Below, piece after piece: positions 29,551-40,794 of a DNA stretch of 64,000 nt. Every line of letters starts with the position of its first letter. The first letter of the stretch is position 1. A program made the position numbers and the translations under genes. This DNA comes from Rickettsiella massiliensis 20B (lineage in GTDB: Bacteria; Pseudomonadota; Gammaproteobacteria; Diplorickettsiales; Diplorickettsiaceae), in assembly GCF_000257395.1 (NCBI RefSeq), contig NZ_AJGC01000002.1, positions 107,001-171,000 of the forward strand. Reading direction: 5' to 3'. The notes beneath the pieces are model-generated. The model saw nothing but the letters and a program-made list of their open reading frames with translations. It was not told the origin of the DNA and made no database searches.

Positions 29551-30649
29551 ATCCAATTCGCACAATGCGGCGCGTGTACTTGAAATCACTACACCGCATG
29601 GAACGTTGACCACACCGACTTTTATGCCTGTAGGGACCCGTGCTTTTGTCAATCATATGACGCCACACGATTTACAGGATACCCATACCCAAATTATTTT
29701 GGGTGGTAATACCTACCATATGTTAGTCAGTCCTGGGGTGGAAGTGATTGAAACCAACGGTGGAATGCATCGTTTAATGGCGTGGCAGGGACCGATGTTA
29801 ACCGATAGCGGTGGTTATCAAGTATTCAGTCTTTCTAAAAACAGTAAAATTTGTAAAATTGATGAACAAGGCGCACACTTTAAACATCCGCTGACAGGTA
29901 AAATCTTGCATTTAACTCCGCAAAGTTCACTTCAGGCTCAACGAGTGATTGGTGCGGATATTATTATGGCCTTTGATGAATGTACTCCAGAACAAGGCGG
30001 TCGAGCGGCGGCACTGGCGGCGATGGCACGGACTCATCGTTGGTTACTTGAATCAAAAGCCGCATACGAAGCCTCGCCGTATTCGACTTACGGAAAAAAA
30101 CAAGCCTTATTTGGCATTATTCAGGGGGGGCAAGTGATTGTCGACGCGGAGTTAGATGGGATTGCGCTCGGAGGCGAAGTGATTGGATTTGATATTCAAC
30201 AAACGGTGGAAGTGATTGATTGGGTGCGGCCCTTATTACCAGAAAATAAACCCCGTTATACGATGGGTGTTGGGTTAAACCCGCAAGATTTAGTTGAAGT
30301 CGTGCGCCAGGGAATTGATTTATTCGACTGTGTTGCTCCGACCCGCAACGCGCGCCATGGCGCACTTTATCACGGGACTTTGGTTCGTACAGACGATTGG
30401 TTCACTTTTGTGAGCGAAGAAAAAAATGGGCGAATTCTCATTAAAAAAAGCCACTACGCAAAAGACGACCGGCCTATTTTAGAGGGTTGCGTATGTTATA
30501 CTTGCCGGCACTTTACCCGCGCTTATTTACATTTTTTATTTAAACAACGATCGTCTTTTTATAGTCAACTCGCTTGTATTCACAATATTACAGTGATGCA
30601 GGCCGTGTGTGACCAAATGCGTGCATCGATTCTTGAATGCTCAGAATGA
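29516..30649 (+). CDS. tgt: tRNA-guanine transglycosylase (queuine/preQ1 insertion)
   Basis: Exchanges guanine 34 for preQ1 in tRNAs with GUN anticodons. The 377-residue frame is intact. TDSGGYQVFSLS holds the substrate-binding Asp, MAFDECTPEQG and LFDCVAPTRNARHGALY carry the nucleophilic Asp region, and CVCYTC plus IHN give the zinc-binding Cys3-His set. After FGIIQGG the family has about a dozen residues (the YxxLRxxSxxxL segment) before DLDGIALGGE; here it goes straight to QVIVDAELDGIALGG, so an in-frame deletion near 30131 probably disables the enzyme. Moved from its usual place between queA and yajC. Confidence 0.92.
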   Translation: MNANLFTTRLIKSNSHNAARVLEITTPHGTLTTPTFMPVGTRAFVNHMTPHDLQDTHTQIILGGNTYHMLVSPGVEVIETNGGMHRLMAWQGPMLTDSGGYQVFSLSKNSKICKIDEQGAHFKHPLTGKILHLTPQSSLQAQRVIGADIIMAFDECTPEQGGRAAALAAMARTHRWLLESKAAYEASPYSTYGKKQALFGIIQGGQVIVDAELDGIALGGEVIGFDIQQTVEVIDWVRPLLPENKPRYTMGVGLNPQDLVEVVRQGIDLFDCVAPTRNARHGALYHGTLVRTDDWFTFVSEEKNGRILIKKSHYAKDDRPILEGCVCYTCRHFTRAYLHFLFKQRSSFYSQLACIHNITVMQAVCDQMRASILECSE

Positions 30650-30652
30650 CTT

Positions 30653-30819
30653 TTAATGTTTTTTCCGAAATAACGAGGCAATAAACGAAATAATGGCGAG
30701 TACAACGAAAATGAAAAAATTGTTTTTGCAATACCCGAAGCGGCCACAAAAACACCCGTGTATCCGAAAATTGCGGCAATAATGGCAATGATTAAAAATA
30801 TAAAGGCCCAAGTTAACAT
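30653..30819 (-). pseudogene. DUF1328 (YtjA-like) small membrane protein, frameshifted
   Basis: From 30819 the minus strand reads MLTWAFIFLIIAIIAAIFGY, TGVFVAASGIAK, as in YtjA-like proteins of about 54 residues with two transmembrane helices. A slip near 30717 disrupts the second helix; in the next frame it reads IFVVLAIISFIASLFRKKH and a stop at 30653, restoring the normal length. AAGGAGATAAC precedes the start. Convergent with tgt. The function of the family is unknown. Confidence 0.8.
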
Positions 30820-31140
30820 TGAGTTATCTCCTTTTCACAAGTTGACTCAAGTTTTAGGGTAGTTGACGAATGAAAGAGTCGCAAGTTGGTTATTTTTTTA
30901 TGTGAAATGAGTTTAAGTGGAACAATGAATCAGAAGGTATCTCGATATAAGGGAGATAAATGGAGGTAAAACGTGGCACATACAATCAGTATAAAACGTT
31001 ATTTTGCTAACAATGCGGGTTAAGTCTTTTTTCGATTGCGCAAAAGTTGGATGTCTGATAATTTAGCACCTAGAAATAAGTTTCCTATAAAAAAGAGCAC
31101 TGTGCTGAAAAAGCCAGAAAAAAGAAAAGCGAAGGTTACA

Positions 31141-33019
31141 ATGAATTCAATCGCTGATTACGAAGAAATTTATCGGTACTCGATTGAGCAGCCCGAAGCC
31201 TTTTGGGCAGAAGTCGCGAGTGATTTGCACTGGTTTCAACCTTGGACAACGGTCTTAACTTGGAAGGAACCGTTTGCCACGTGGTTTGCACAAGCGAAAA
31301 CCAATTTGGCGTTTAATTGTCTGGATCGTCATCTTCCACAGTTTGCCGATAAGATTGCCTTATTTTGGGAAGGGGAGCCCGGTGAACAACGTCAATTTAG
31401 TTATCAACAACTCCATCATGAAGTGTGCCGGTTTGCGAATGGCCTAAAAAAGATTGGTGTAAAAAAAGGTGATTGTGTCACGCTCTATATGCCGCTCTTA
31501 CCAGAATTAATTATCGCAGTATTGGCTTGCGCACGCATCGGCGCGATTCATAACGTCGTTTTTGCCGGTTATTCTGTACAATCGTTAGCATCACGAATCC
31601 GTGATTCGAAAAGTCGCGTCGTGGTGACGGGGGTATCGACGTGGTCAAATTATTCCTCTTAAGTTGGTGGTTGACCAAGCGTTAATGCAGTGCCCAGACG
31701 TTGAAAGAGTGGTCGTTTATCAGCGATTACCAACACCGTGTTCTGTTATTTCACCCAAAGACATTGCATGGAATACCTTGTTGGAAGGCGTGAGCGAACA
31801 CTGTCCGGCGGAACCCTTAGATAGTGAAGATACTTTATTTATTTTATACACTTCCGGCTCAACCGGGACTCCGAAAGGAATTTATCATACGACAGCCGGG
31901 TATATGGTGGGCGCTTACTATACTTCTAAAGTAGTATTTGATCTGAAGCCCAGCGATATTTATTGGTGTACCGCGGATGTGGGTTGGATTACTGGACACA
32001 CGTATGTGATTTACGGCCCTTTATTAAATGCGGCGAGTATTGTCATTTATGAAGGAGCGCCTAATTGCCCGAACCCGGATCGTTTTTGGCAGCTCATTGA
32101 TCGCTACCGAGTCAATATTTTCTATACGGCACCCACAGCGGTTCGTTCTTTTATGAAATGGGGCGATGAATGGGTCGATAAATATGATCTGTCTTCTTTG
32201 CGTGTATTAGGGAGTGTGGGTGAATCCCTGAACCCCGAAGCCTGGAACTGGTATTCCAAAAAAATTGGTAAAGAACGTTGTCCGATTGTCGACACGTGGT
32301 GGCAAACCGAAACCGGAGCCATTATGATTTCACCGATCCCCGGTGCAACGGCGCCGACAAAACCCGGATCCGTTGCCAAGCCGCTCCCAGGCGTGGTTAT
32401 TGATATTATTGATCCGGTCACCGGCGAACCGGCGCCCTTTGGAAAAGGGGGATCACTTGTGATTCGCCAACCTTGGCCGAGTATGTTACGCGGGATTTGG
32501 AATGATCCCAAACGTTATTCAGAACAATATTGGCAGCCGGTATCCCATGCGTATTTCTCTGGAGACAGTGCGCAATACGATGAAAACGGCGATATTTGGA
32601 TTGTCGGTCGTGTCGATGATGTGATTAAAGTGTCTGGGCATCGTTTGGGCTCTGCAGAAGTGGAAGCGGCGTTGACAAGTCATCCGCTCGTTGCCGAAGC
32701 AGCGGTGGTGGCGATTCCCGATGAGACAACGGGGCAATCCATCACTGCGTTTGTGACGCTTAAAGATGGTGCTTCTCCTTCAAAGAAACTCAAAGCGGAA
32801 ATTGTCCAGCAAGTCCGTCATACTATCGGTCCTTTAGCAAAACCAAAATCATTAATATTTACGGCGGCATTGCCCAAAACTCGTTCGGGTAAAATTATGC
32901 GACGCTTGCTACGGGACGTCGCGATGGATCGGCAGGTTGAACAAGATGTTTCAACCTTAGAAGATTTTTCAGCCTTGCAAGCATTACAAAAAGCGGATGA
33001 TAAAAAGCAAACACTATGA
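31141..33019 (+). pseudogene. acs: Acetyl-CoA synthetase-like enzyme, single frameshift
   Basis: Activates acetate to acetyl-CoA through acetyl-AMP. Start chosen at 31141 (MNSIADYEEIYRYSIEQPEA); the frame is open to 31036. The first part ends after LASRIRDSKSRVVVTG; the protein resumes in the next frame near 31640 (RGQIIPLKLVVDQAL). Motifs: LFILYTSGSTGTPKGIYHTT (A3), VDTWWQTETGAIMISPIPGA (A5), YFSGDSAQYDENGDIWIVGR (A7-A8) and PKTRSGKIMRRLLR with the acetylatable Lys. A few bases of the GGWRRG-type loop are missing at about 31630. The 3' end overlaps kdsB by 4 bases. Confidence 0.9.
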
Positions 33020-33784
33020 AAACGGTTATTATCATCCCTGCACGTTATGATTCGAGCCGCTTTCCGGGTAAACCGTTAGCTAAAATAAAAGGACAAACGT
33101 TACTTTACCGAATGTGGTCGATTGCAAAACAAGTTCAACAAATCGATGAAGTGTATATTGCGACGGATCACCCACACATCGCACAACACGCTGCGACTTT
33201 TGGCGCGCGAGTGGTGTCAACCGGCTATCATCCTAATGGTACGGAACGCGTGTTTGCAGCGGCCACGACATTAGGTCTGCAAGCGGAAGATTATGTGATT
33301 AATCTGCAGGGAGATGCGGTGCTGACACCGCATGACTTCTTCGGTGATCCATACCCTCGCGGTACAGATGACCAAAGACAGTATGTTGGCGCTGCAAGCG
33401 ACTAAATCAGAGGGATGTGTCGGTGGGACAACGGTTGTGTTTGATAACGCGGCGCGCGCATTATACTTTTCAAAAAGTATCATTCCTTTTTTAAGAGAAG
33501 CTGGGGATGAAGCCTTGCCTTGTTATCGGCACATTGGTCTTTATGCCTATTCAATGGCGGTTTTGGAAAAGTATGTCGGTTTGCCTCCTTCTCGCCTGGA
33601 AAAGGTCGAAGGATTAGAACAGTTACGCGCATTAGAAAATCAAATTCCGATTCATGTGACGGTTGTTGATTATCGTGGCCGGACACACGCTTCTATCGAC
33701 AGCCCACGTGATGTAACGTTTGTAGAACAGCTTATTGAACAAGAAAGTGAGTTAATCTCTTTTCCTGAAAATAAAGGCGAATAA
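33016..33784 (+). pseudogene. kdsB: 3-deoxy-manno-octulosonate cytidylyltransferase-like, frameshifted
   Basis: Makes CMP-Kdo for the lipopolysaccharide inner core. Reads MKTVIIIPARYDSSRFPGKP, LYRMWSIAKQV, EVYIATDHPHIAQHAATFGA, NGTERVFAAA and VINLQGDAVLTP. A slip near 33330 leads to the second frame with MTKDSMLALQA, GGTTVVFDNAARALYFSKSI, CYRHIGLYAYSMAVLEKYVG and LRALENQIPIHV, as in KdsB. It overlaps the end of acs by 4 bases and is followed after 3 bases by the histidine phosphatase gene, so the three form one operon. Kdo activation is usually essential, which favours a sequence error. Confidence 0.85.
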
Positions 33785-33787
33785 AGC

Positions 33788-34450
33788 ATGCACTTAATTT
33801 TATCAAGACACGGTAACACCTTTGAACCTTCTCAACCTGCCGTCTGGGTGGGTGCACAACAAGACTTACCTTTAGTCACGGCCGGTGTGGAGCAAGCACA
33901 ACGGCTGGCACATTCCTTAAGAGAAACAAACATAACCTTACACGGCGTTTATTGCGCGCCGTTAAAACGAACCAAGGATTATGCGCAGATAGTTGTTGAG
34001 TCTTTAGATCATGCTCCGCAACCGATCGTGGACTCTCGCTTAATTGAACTCGATTATGGCCGTTGGACCGGGTTAAGTAGTCAGCAAATTAAAGAGCAAG
34101 GTCAAGGTGAAGCGTTATTAAATTGGGAAAAACAAAGTCAATGGCCCCTCGAGGCCGGTTGGGGTGCGTCTGAGGCGGAAGTTATCGAACAAACCCATGC
34201 GTTTGCTGAGGATCTCCGTAAAAAACATGCCGAGAAGGATACTCTTCTTGTGGTTGCGAGCAATGGGTGCTTGCGTTATTTTTTACACTTAATTCCCGGT
34301 GCTTTTGCGCAGCACGTACGTGATCAAAACTTTAAAGTTGCAACCGGTCAGATTAGTTTATTAACCTATACTCAGGGAAAATGGCAACTCGTTTTTTGGA
34401 ATAAAAAACCAGAACAACTCTTAAGTAGCAGGCTATCTTCACCAATCTAG
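33788..34450 (+). CDS. Histidine phosphatase superfamily protein
   Basis: The 220-residue protein has the RHG motif LILSRHGNTF with the phosphorylated His, RTKDYAQIV with a further Arg, and IELDYGRWTGL with the acid Glu/Asp, so it belongs to the phosphoglycerate mutase-like branch 1. The second catalytic His, normally in a SHG motif, is replaced by Asn in VVASNGCLRYFL; such SNG variants are known within this superfamily. No signal peptide. It follows kdsB by 3 bases. The substrate cannot be told from the sequence. Confidence 0.85.
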   Translation: MHLILSRHGNTFEPSQPAVWVGAQQDLPLVTAGVEQAQRLAHSLRETNITLHGVYCAPLKRTKDYAQIVVESLDHAPQPIVDSRLIELDYGRWTGLSSQQIKEQGQGEALLNWEKQSQWPLEAGWGASEAEVIEQTHAFAEDLRKKHAEKDTLLVVASNGCLRYFLHLIPGAFAQHVRDQNFKVATGQISLLTYTQGKWQLVFWNKKPEQLLSSRLSSPI

Positions 34451-34720
34451 GCATTTATTAAAAGCTTGTGATTTGAATGCTTTCGATAGTTAAAAATACT
34501 GTATTGGAAGTTTTTGTTGCCAATCTGTTTTGTAGACATTTTGTTTTATTTTCAATTAAAAGAAAGTTTAGAGAAAATGATTTATTTTTAATCAGACTGA
34601 TAATAACAAAATTAGATAATATTGAATTCTTATCATAGGCTTATTCTTAGGGAAGCTAAACGAAAAAGAAAAGGATCCGATTATTATAATGGTCAACTAT
34701 TGTGCAACAGGAGATCCATC

Positions 34721-35107
34721 ATGCGTTGTTTAGCGAAATATTCTTTTCTGATTGTTTTTTGTTCAGGATTTTATTGCCCGGTTACGTTTGCAGAAGTGCA
34801 ATCTTTAGCTGTTCCCGTTGATGTCGTCGACCACATTCTCGGTTTTCAACAGAAAGTATTGCGTGTGTTACCGTATTGTGTACGTTAAATACGCCCTACA
34901 TCTTGAGTTTGGATCAAGGTGCTGGAGAGTGTGCAACGACGTGTTTACGTCAATTATCGAGTCGAAATTCACACCGACTTTTCTATACCTTGTCACAAAG
35001 TCCAACCTATACCATGGGGGAATGTCATTGGTGTCGATACGCTTCTAGGATGGGGAACGGGTATTGAGCAGTCCAAGATTATTTACGGTCAAATTCCGCC
35101 ACAATAA
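34721..35107 (+). pseudogene. Putative secreted protein, frameshifted
   Basis: From ATG 34721 a signal peptide is seen (LAKYSFLIVFCSGFYCPVTF, AEVQ) followed by SLAVPVDVVDHILGFQQKVL until a stop at 34888. In another frame, VQRRVYVNYRVEIHTDFSIP, CHKVQPIPWGNVIGVDTLLG and IEQSKIIYGQIPPQ run to 35107. The two halves are probably one exported protein with a slip in 34870-34920. I do not recognise the family. AGGAGATCC lies before the start. Confidence 0.4.
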
Positions 35108-35199
35108 AATGTAGCGCCTGGGTTTTATTAGGATGTGGTGAGAATGCAGATTATCTTTTAAGTGATATTATACTGCTATCGCGACAGAGTAGATTATTG

Positions 35200-35860
<661 letters not shown>

Positions 35861-35864
35861 TCAC

Positions 35865-36260
35865 CTAGAAAATGCATTTTTTGAGCCATTCTACTTGAGC
35901 AGAGAAAGTGAGGGAAGCACGGACGATAGAAAAATCAGTTTGAGTAGTTGTAGGGGAAAGGCCTATGACATCAAAACGACAAGGGGGTTCATCATAAGGA
36001 GTGTGTCGTTGCAAATAGTGTTCTGCTGTTTTGAGTAAGCGCGCTTGCTTGGCACGATGAATGGTTTCAATGCTACAGCCAAACATGCTCCGAGCACGAT
36101 AACGAACCTCAATAAAAACAATTTGCTCACGTTCTTGCATGATTAAATCGATTTCTCCAAAACGACAACGATAATTCCGTGCTAATAGGGATAAACCTTG
36201 TTTTTTCAGATAAACGCAAGCAAATTGTTCGGCAAGTTGGCCACACTTTTTTTTATTCAT
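35865..36260 (-). CDS. yraN: UPF0102 family protein YraN (predicted nuclease fold)
   Basis: Small protein of unknown role with an endonuclease-like fold. Start chosen at 36260 (MNKKKCGQLAEQFACVYLKK) because the family begins just before the GxxxExxAxxYL motif; the frame is open to 36311, overlapping lpoA. The 131-residue protein carries LLARNYRCRFGEIDLIMQE, IVFIEVRYRARSMFG and RFDVIGLS, all characteristic. It lies between lpoA and diaA in the usual order. Gene spacing to diaA is 7 bases. The gene is intact. Confidence 0.9.
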   Translation of the reverse strand: MNKKKCGQLAEQFACVYLKKQGLSLLARNYRCRFGEIDLIMQEREQIVFIEVRYRARSMFGCSIETIHRAKQARLLKTAEHYLQRHTPYDEPPCRFDVIGLSPTTTQTDFSIVRASLTFSAQVEWLKKCIF

Positions 36261-36264
36261 CAAC

Positions 36265-37230
36265 TCAATTGCGATTGAGCGTGACAAGACGCCCTTGTTT
36301 GAACTGGGCACAAGGTAGCTGACGTGTCACGGATCTTTGCGCGGTTAACCGTAGTTGGCCCGTGGCCCCGGATAACGATGTTTCGGGGGTAGCATGTAGC
36401 GACGCGAGATTTTGACTCAGTACAAACGCATCGACGCCGAGTGCATAATAGGCACGATAACGATTTAATAAAACCGCTGGGGTCGTCGTTTGTAATTGCG
36501 CATAGACATTTGCGTAAGCGGTACGTTGGCCGAGCATCCAGGGCGCGGCGCAGAAAATCAGGCCATTCAAATCATTATTGCTTTGGCGACTCGAATTCAC
36601 TTCATAAACTGAGGCACTTGCATACACTGGCACATCGCCCGCGTAGAAGAATTTTAAAAGTGGTTTTACTTGGCGGGCAATCGTTTTATCGCTCGCGAGA
36701 AAAATGACATCGAAGTCAGTTCTTCGCTGGTTAGGCTTTGTAAATTGCAAAAGATGTCGTATTTGTGCAGTGAGATCGCGAGGACGAGGAGATAAGGAGG
36801 CTTGTTCAACGATGTGGCCACCTAATTGCTCCCACTCGGTACGGAATGCTTGCGCAAGCTGTGTTCCCCAAGCGGTGCTCACCGCGAGCAATAAGGCTTG
36901 ACGATAACCTTGTTCCCATGCAGCGTGTACAGCTTGTCGTGCTTCGTCTCTGGGTGAAAGACCAAACTGGTACAGATTAGACGCGGTTCGCACATTGGGG
37001 TCAACGTAATTGAGTGCGATGACCGGTACGTTAAGATCAAGTTCGGCGATACGTTGGACTTGTGCGCGCAGTAAAGGACCGACGATAAGCTGTGCTTTTT
37101 GTGAAAGCGCTTTATGATAAGCCGCTTCAATCGAAGCTTCTGTTGTGGTATCGATTATGTTAATTTGGGGATGTGGTCCATTGTTCATCTGAGCAGCGGT
37201 GAGAAACCTTGAGTGAGCCCACAAGAAAGG
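36265..37230 (-). pseudogene. lpoA: Penicillin-binding protein activator LpoA, C-terminal domain only
   Basis: LpoA is an outer-membrane lipoprotein that stimulates PBP1A. What remains is the periplasmic-binding-like C-terminal domain: INIIDTTTEASIEAAYHKAL, AQLIVGPLLRAQVQRIAE, VPVIALNYV, YQFGLSPRDEARQAVHAAWE, FDVIFLASDKTIARQVKPLL and LGVDAFVLSQNL. The lipobox and N-terminal helical domain are missing; homology fades at about 37200-37230 where the Smr gene begins on the opposite strand. A deletion or inversion there removed about half of lpoA. The yraN and diaA genes follow as usual. Confidence 0.85.
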
Positions 37231-37653
37231 ATTGAAAATAAAAAAGAGGCGTGGCTGACACAAATTGAACATATTTCATTACAAGATCCGACAATTTGCT
37301 CGCTTGAGGCGGATCAAAAATTATTTTTTAAACGTCCTGGATTGCAGCATAAAGTAATGAAAAGATTAATGCGTGGTGAATTTTATCCAGCAGAGTGTTT
37401 AGACTTACATGGTTTAACTGTAGAACAAGCACGCGCAACATTATTATCTTTTCTTGCTAAACATTATATGCAAGATCATCGTAGTGTTTTGGTGATTCAT
37501 GGTAAAGGTCATTCGAGTACCGCCGGACCGAAACTAAAAAATCATGTGAATGCTTGGTTGAGGCAAATTCCTTGGGTATTGGCTTTTGTTTCAGCATGGC
37601 CACAAGCAGGGGGAAGCGGAGCGGTTTATGTTTTGTTAGCACGAAAGACGTAA
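37213..37653 (+). CDS. Smr domain protein
   Basis: The 146-residue protein has a C-terminal Smr domain, as in SmrA/SmrB and MutS2, with nuclease or ribosome-rescue functions in relatives. Residues 62-70 read LDLHGLTVE, then LVIHGKGHSSTAGPKLKNHV and WPQAGGSGAVYVLL, the domain core. KLFFKRPGLQHKVMKRLMRG upstream of the domain is typical of the SmrB-type N-terminal part, but the protein starts later than most family members. The start lies in the breakpoint region with lpoA, so the N-terminus may be truncated. It is followed by clpB after 103 bases. Confidence 0.85.
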   Translation: MSPQERIENKKEAWLTQIEHISLQDPTICSLEADQKLFFKRPGLQHKVMKRLMRGEFYPAECLDLHGLTVEQARATLLSFLAKHYMQDHRSVLVIHGKGHSSTAGPKLKNHVNAWLRQIPWVLAFVSAWPQAGGSGAVYVLLARKT

Positions 37654-37756
37654 AGGTAAATTGTTTCGATGCTTGAATTTTTCGAATTTGACTACACTAT
37701 CAATCAAGTAAGTGTCCCTTATTGAGAAGAAACGATTTTATAATGAAGAGGATATC

Positions 37757-40333
37757 ATGAGTCTAAATAAACTGACTAGCCAGTTTCAAGCGGCGTTAGC
37801 GGAAGCACAATCGTTAGCCATAGGACGTGATCACGCGTTTATTGAGCCGATTCATTTAATGAAAGCCTTGATAACCCAAGACAACGGAACCGTTAAACCA
37901 TTACTTGCACAAGCGAGTGTCAACGTAACACAATTATTGGCCGATCTTGATCAAGAAATTGACCGTTTGCCTACGGTCGAAGCGGCGAAGCCAGGTGAAA
38001 TTTATCCTTCCCCACATTTAATTCAGCTGCTTAATGTTGCCGATAAATTTGCTCAACAACGTAAAGATGAATATCTTTCCAGTGAATTATTTGTTTTGGC
38101 CGCGGTAGAGGATAAGGACAAATTAGGTCGGTTACTCAAGAAAGCCGGTGCCGTGAAATCGATGCTTGAGCAATCTATTCAAGCGATTCGTGGCGGAGAA
38201 AGCGTTTCGGATCCGGCGGCAGAGGGACGACGTCGTGCGCTTGAAAAGTACACGATTGATTTAACCGAACAAGCCGCAAAAAGGAAAATTAGATCCCGTC
38301 ATTGGTCGTGACGATGTTATTCGTCGTACTATTCAAGTGTTACAACGGCGCACAAAAAAATAATCCAGTATTGCGGTAAAACCGCCGTGGTGGAAGGTTT
38401 AGCACAACGTATTGTCAATCGTGAGGTGCCTGAGGGTTTAAAAAACAAACGCTTGCTCGCTTTAGATATGGGCGCACTGATTGCAGGAGCAAAATATCGG
38501 GGTGAATTTGAAGAGCGTCTCAAAGCGGTGCTCAATGATTTAGCTAAACAAGAAGGACAAATCATTTTATTCATTGATGAATTGCACACGATGGTGGGCG
38601 CAGGAAAAGCAGAGGGAGCGATGGATGCGGGGAATATGCTGAAACCCGCTTTAGCACGTGGCCAATTACATTGTATTGGTGCGACAACACTGAATGAATA
38701 TCGTCAATATGTCGAAAAAGATGCCGCGCTGGAGCGACGATTCCAAAAAATATTAGTTGAAGAACCTAATGTCGAAGACACCGTCGCAATTTTGCGTGGT
38801 TTAAAGCAACGCTATGAAATTCATCATGGAGTGGATATTACCGATTCGGCGATTCTCGCTGCGGCGTCGTTATCACATCGTTATATCGCCGATAGAAAAT
38901 TACCAGATAAAGCCATTGATCTCATTGATGAAGCGGCGAGCCGAATTCGTATTGAAATTGATTCAAAACCTGAAGCATTGGATCGCCTAGATCGTCGTCT
39001 CATTCAACTGAAAATGGAACGTCAAGCTCTCAAAAAAGAAACCGATGAAGCGTCGCAAAAACGCCGCCAAACTTTAGAAGAAGAAATTAGCCAATTAGAA
39101 AAAGAATATGCGGATTTAAATGAAATTTGGAAAGCAGAAAAAGCGACCTTACAGGGTGAACAAAAAATTAAAAGTGATTTAGAGCAAGCTCAATTTGAAT
39201 TAGAAAAAGCACGTCGTTCGGGTGATCTCAACAAAATGTCGGAATTACAGTACGGAACAATTCCTAAACTTGAAAAACAATTGCAAGCGGTTCAACAGGC
39301 TGAACAGCAAGAAACACATCTGGTTCGCAATAAAGTGACTGAAAAAGAAATTGCTGAAATTGTTTCGAAATGGACGGGTATTCCAGTTTCAAAAATGCTT
39401 GAGGGTGAACGTAAAAAATTATTAAATATGGAAGCCGAAATTCATGGGCGGGTGATTGGCCAAGATGAAGCGATTGCAGTGGTGGCGAATGCGATTCGTC
39501 GTTCACGGGCGGGGTTATCGGATCCCGCACGACCGATTGGTTCATTTATTTTTTCCGGGCCAACCGGGGTTGGTAAAACTGAAGTATGTAAAGCCTTGGC
39601 GCACTTTTTATTTGATTCGGAAAGCGCAATGGTTCGTTTAGATATGTCGGAATTTATGGAGAAGCATTCCGTTGCCCGTTTGATTGGTGCGCCTCCGGGC
39701 TATGTGGGTTATGAGCAAGGGGGTTATCTTACGGAGGCGGTACGTCGTAAACCGTATTCGGTGGTTTTGCTGGATGAAATTGAAAAAGCACATCCGGATG
39801 TGTTCAACATTTTGCTACAAGTGTTGGATGATGGCCGTTTAACCGATGGCCAAGGTCGAACCGTTGATTTCCGGAATACGGTGATTGTCATGACTTCAAA
39901 TTTGGGTTCACAATTGATTCAAGAATTGGCACCTAAGGAAGATTACACGACCTTGAAAAATACAGTGATGGAAGTAATTGCGCAGCATTTCCGACCAGAA
40001 TTTATTAATCGGGTGGATGAAGTGGTTGTGTTCCATGCATTGACTTCAACACAAATTCATAAAATTGCCTCGATTCAACTCGAACAATTGCGCAAACGAT
40101 TAAGTGAGCGAGAGATTGCTTTAGAAGTGAGTCAAGCCGCGCTCAATGAATTAGCGATGTTAGGTTACGATCCGGTGTATGGTGCGCGCCCCTTAAAGCG
40201 CACAATTCAGCAATCTTTAGAAAATCCGATTGCCCGCGGTTTGATTGAAGGACAATTCTTACCTAATGATACGATTACGGTAGATTATAAAGAAAATGAG
40301 ATGCAGATTCGTAAAAAGAAAACAAAGCGCTAA
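37757..40333 (+). pseudogene. clpB: ClpB disaggregase, lacks first Walker A loop
   Basis: Hexameric AAA+ chaperone that rescues aggregated proteins with DnaK. Start at 37757 (MSLNKLTSQFQAALAEAQSL). The N domain is complete up to [12 protein letters not shown] slip after 38280 and a deletion at about 38365 (text reads NNPVL directly followed by [12 protein letters not shown]) remove most of the GEPGVGKT Walker A loop of nucleotide-binding domain 1. The rest is intact: [20 protein letters not shown], the coiled-coil M domain around residues 410-520, [15 protein letters not shown] (domain 2 Walker A), [16 protein letters not shown] and a normal C-terminus. Missing about 17 bases plus an extra A could be assembly damage. 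Confidence 0.92.
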
Positions 40334-40349
40334 ACTAAGTGCTTTGTTT
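40320..40349 (+). terminator. Terminator-like hairpin after clpB
   Basis: AAACAAAGC and GCTTTGTTT form a 9-bp perfect stem around a 12-base loop that includes the clpB stop codon. No long T run follows, so the strength is uncertain. Confidence 0.5.
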
Positions 40350-40708
40350 ATGAAAAATAGGGTAAGTTGAAATTTTTGCGTAAAACTAAACGTTTGTTTT
40401 CATTTTAGAGGTGAGGTTATAAACGTTTGGCGAATAAGAAAAGCTTATATTAAGGTCTAGAAAAATAAAGTTTTATAGTTACAGTGATTTGAATAACTAA
40501 ATTGATAAATAGAGTTTTTCACCTCTATCGTTACATATAAAGTACATTGAATACTTAATTATTTATTGCAATCTAATCTAACTTTCTTAATTATTTGGTA
40601 TCGTTTAACAAAGTTGGTTCAATCAGTTTGTCACGGCATCTAAGGAATGTAATTCAACAAGTTATTGGTAACTGGTATTTTGTAGTAAATAAAATCTTTA
40701 TCAATTAG

Positions 40709-40787
40709 TCACAGTTAACTGTGAAGATTATGATTAGTATAATATACTAAAATTTTTCCCAGTGTCTAGTCAATATTCACAGTTAAC
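40709..40787. promoter_or_regulatory. 16-bp perfect palindrome with a second partial copy
   Basis: TCACAGTTAACTGTGA (40709-40724) is a perfect palindrome. TCACAGTTAAC recurs at 40777-40787, about 68 bases downstream. A dyad with a nearby repeat could be an operator, but no intact gene starts close by. Confidence 0.35.
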
Positions 40788-40794
40788 GTGCTTT

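Noticed and set aside
33788-34450. Loss of the second catalytic His as evidence that the histidine phosphatase is dead
   Set aside because: SNG in place of SHG is found in some members of the superfamily, so this alone does not prove inactivity.
37660-37756. Heat-shock (sigma-32) promoter before clpB
   Set aside because: CTTGAA near 37672 fits a -35 box, but no convincing CCCCAT-type -10 at proper spacing is visible.
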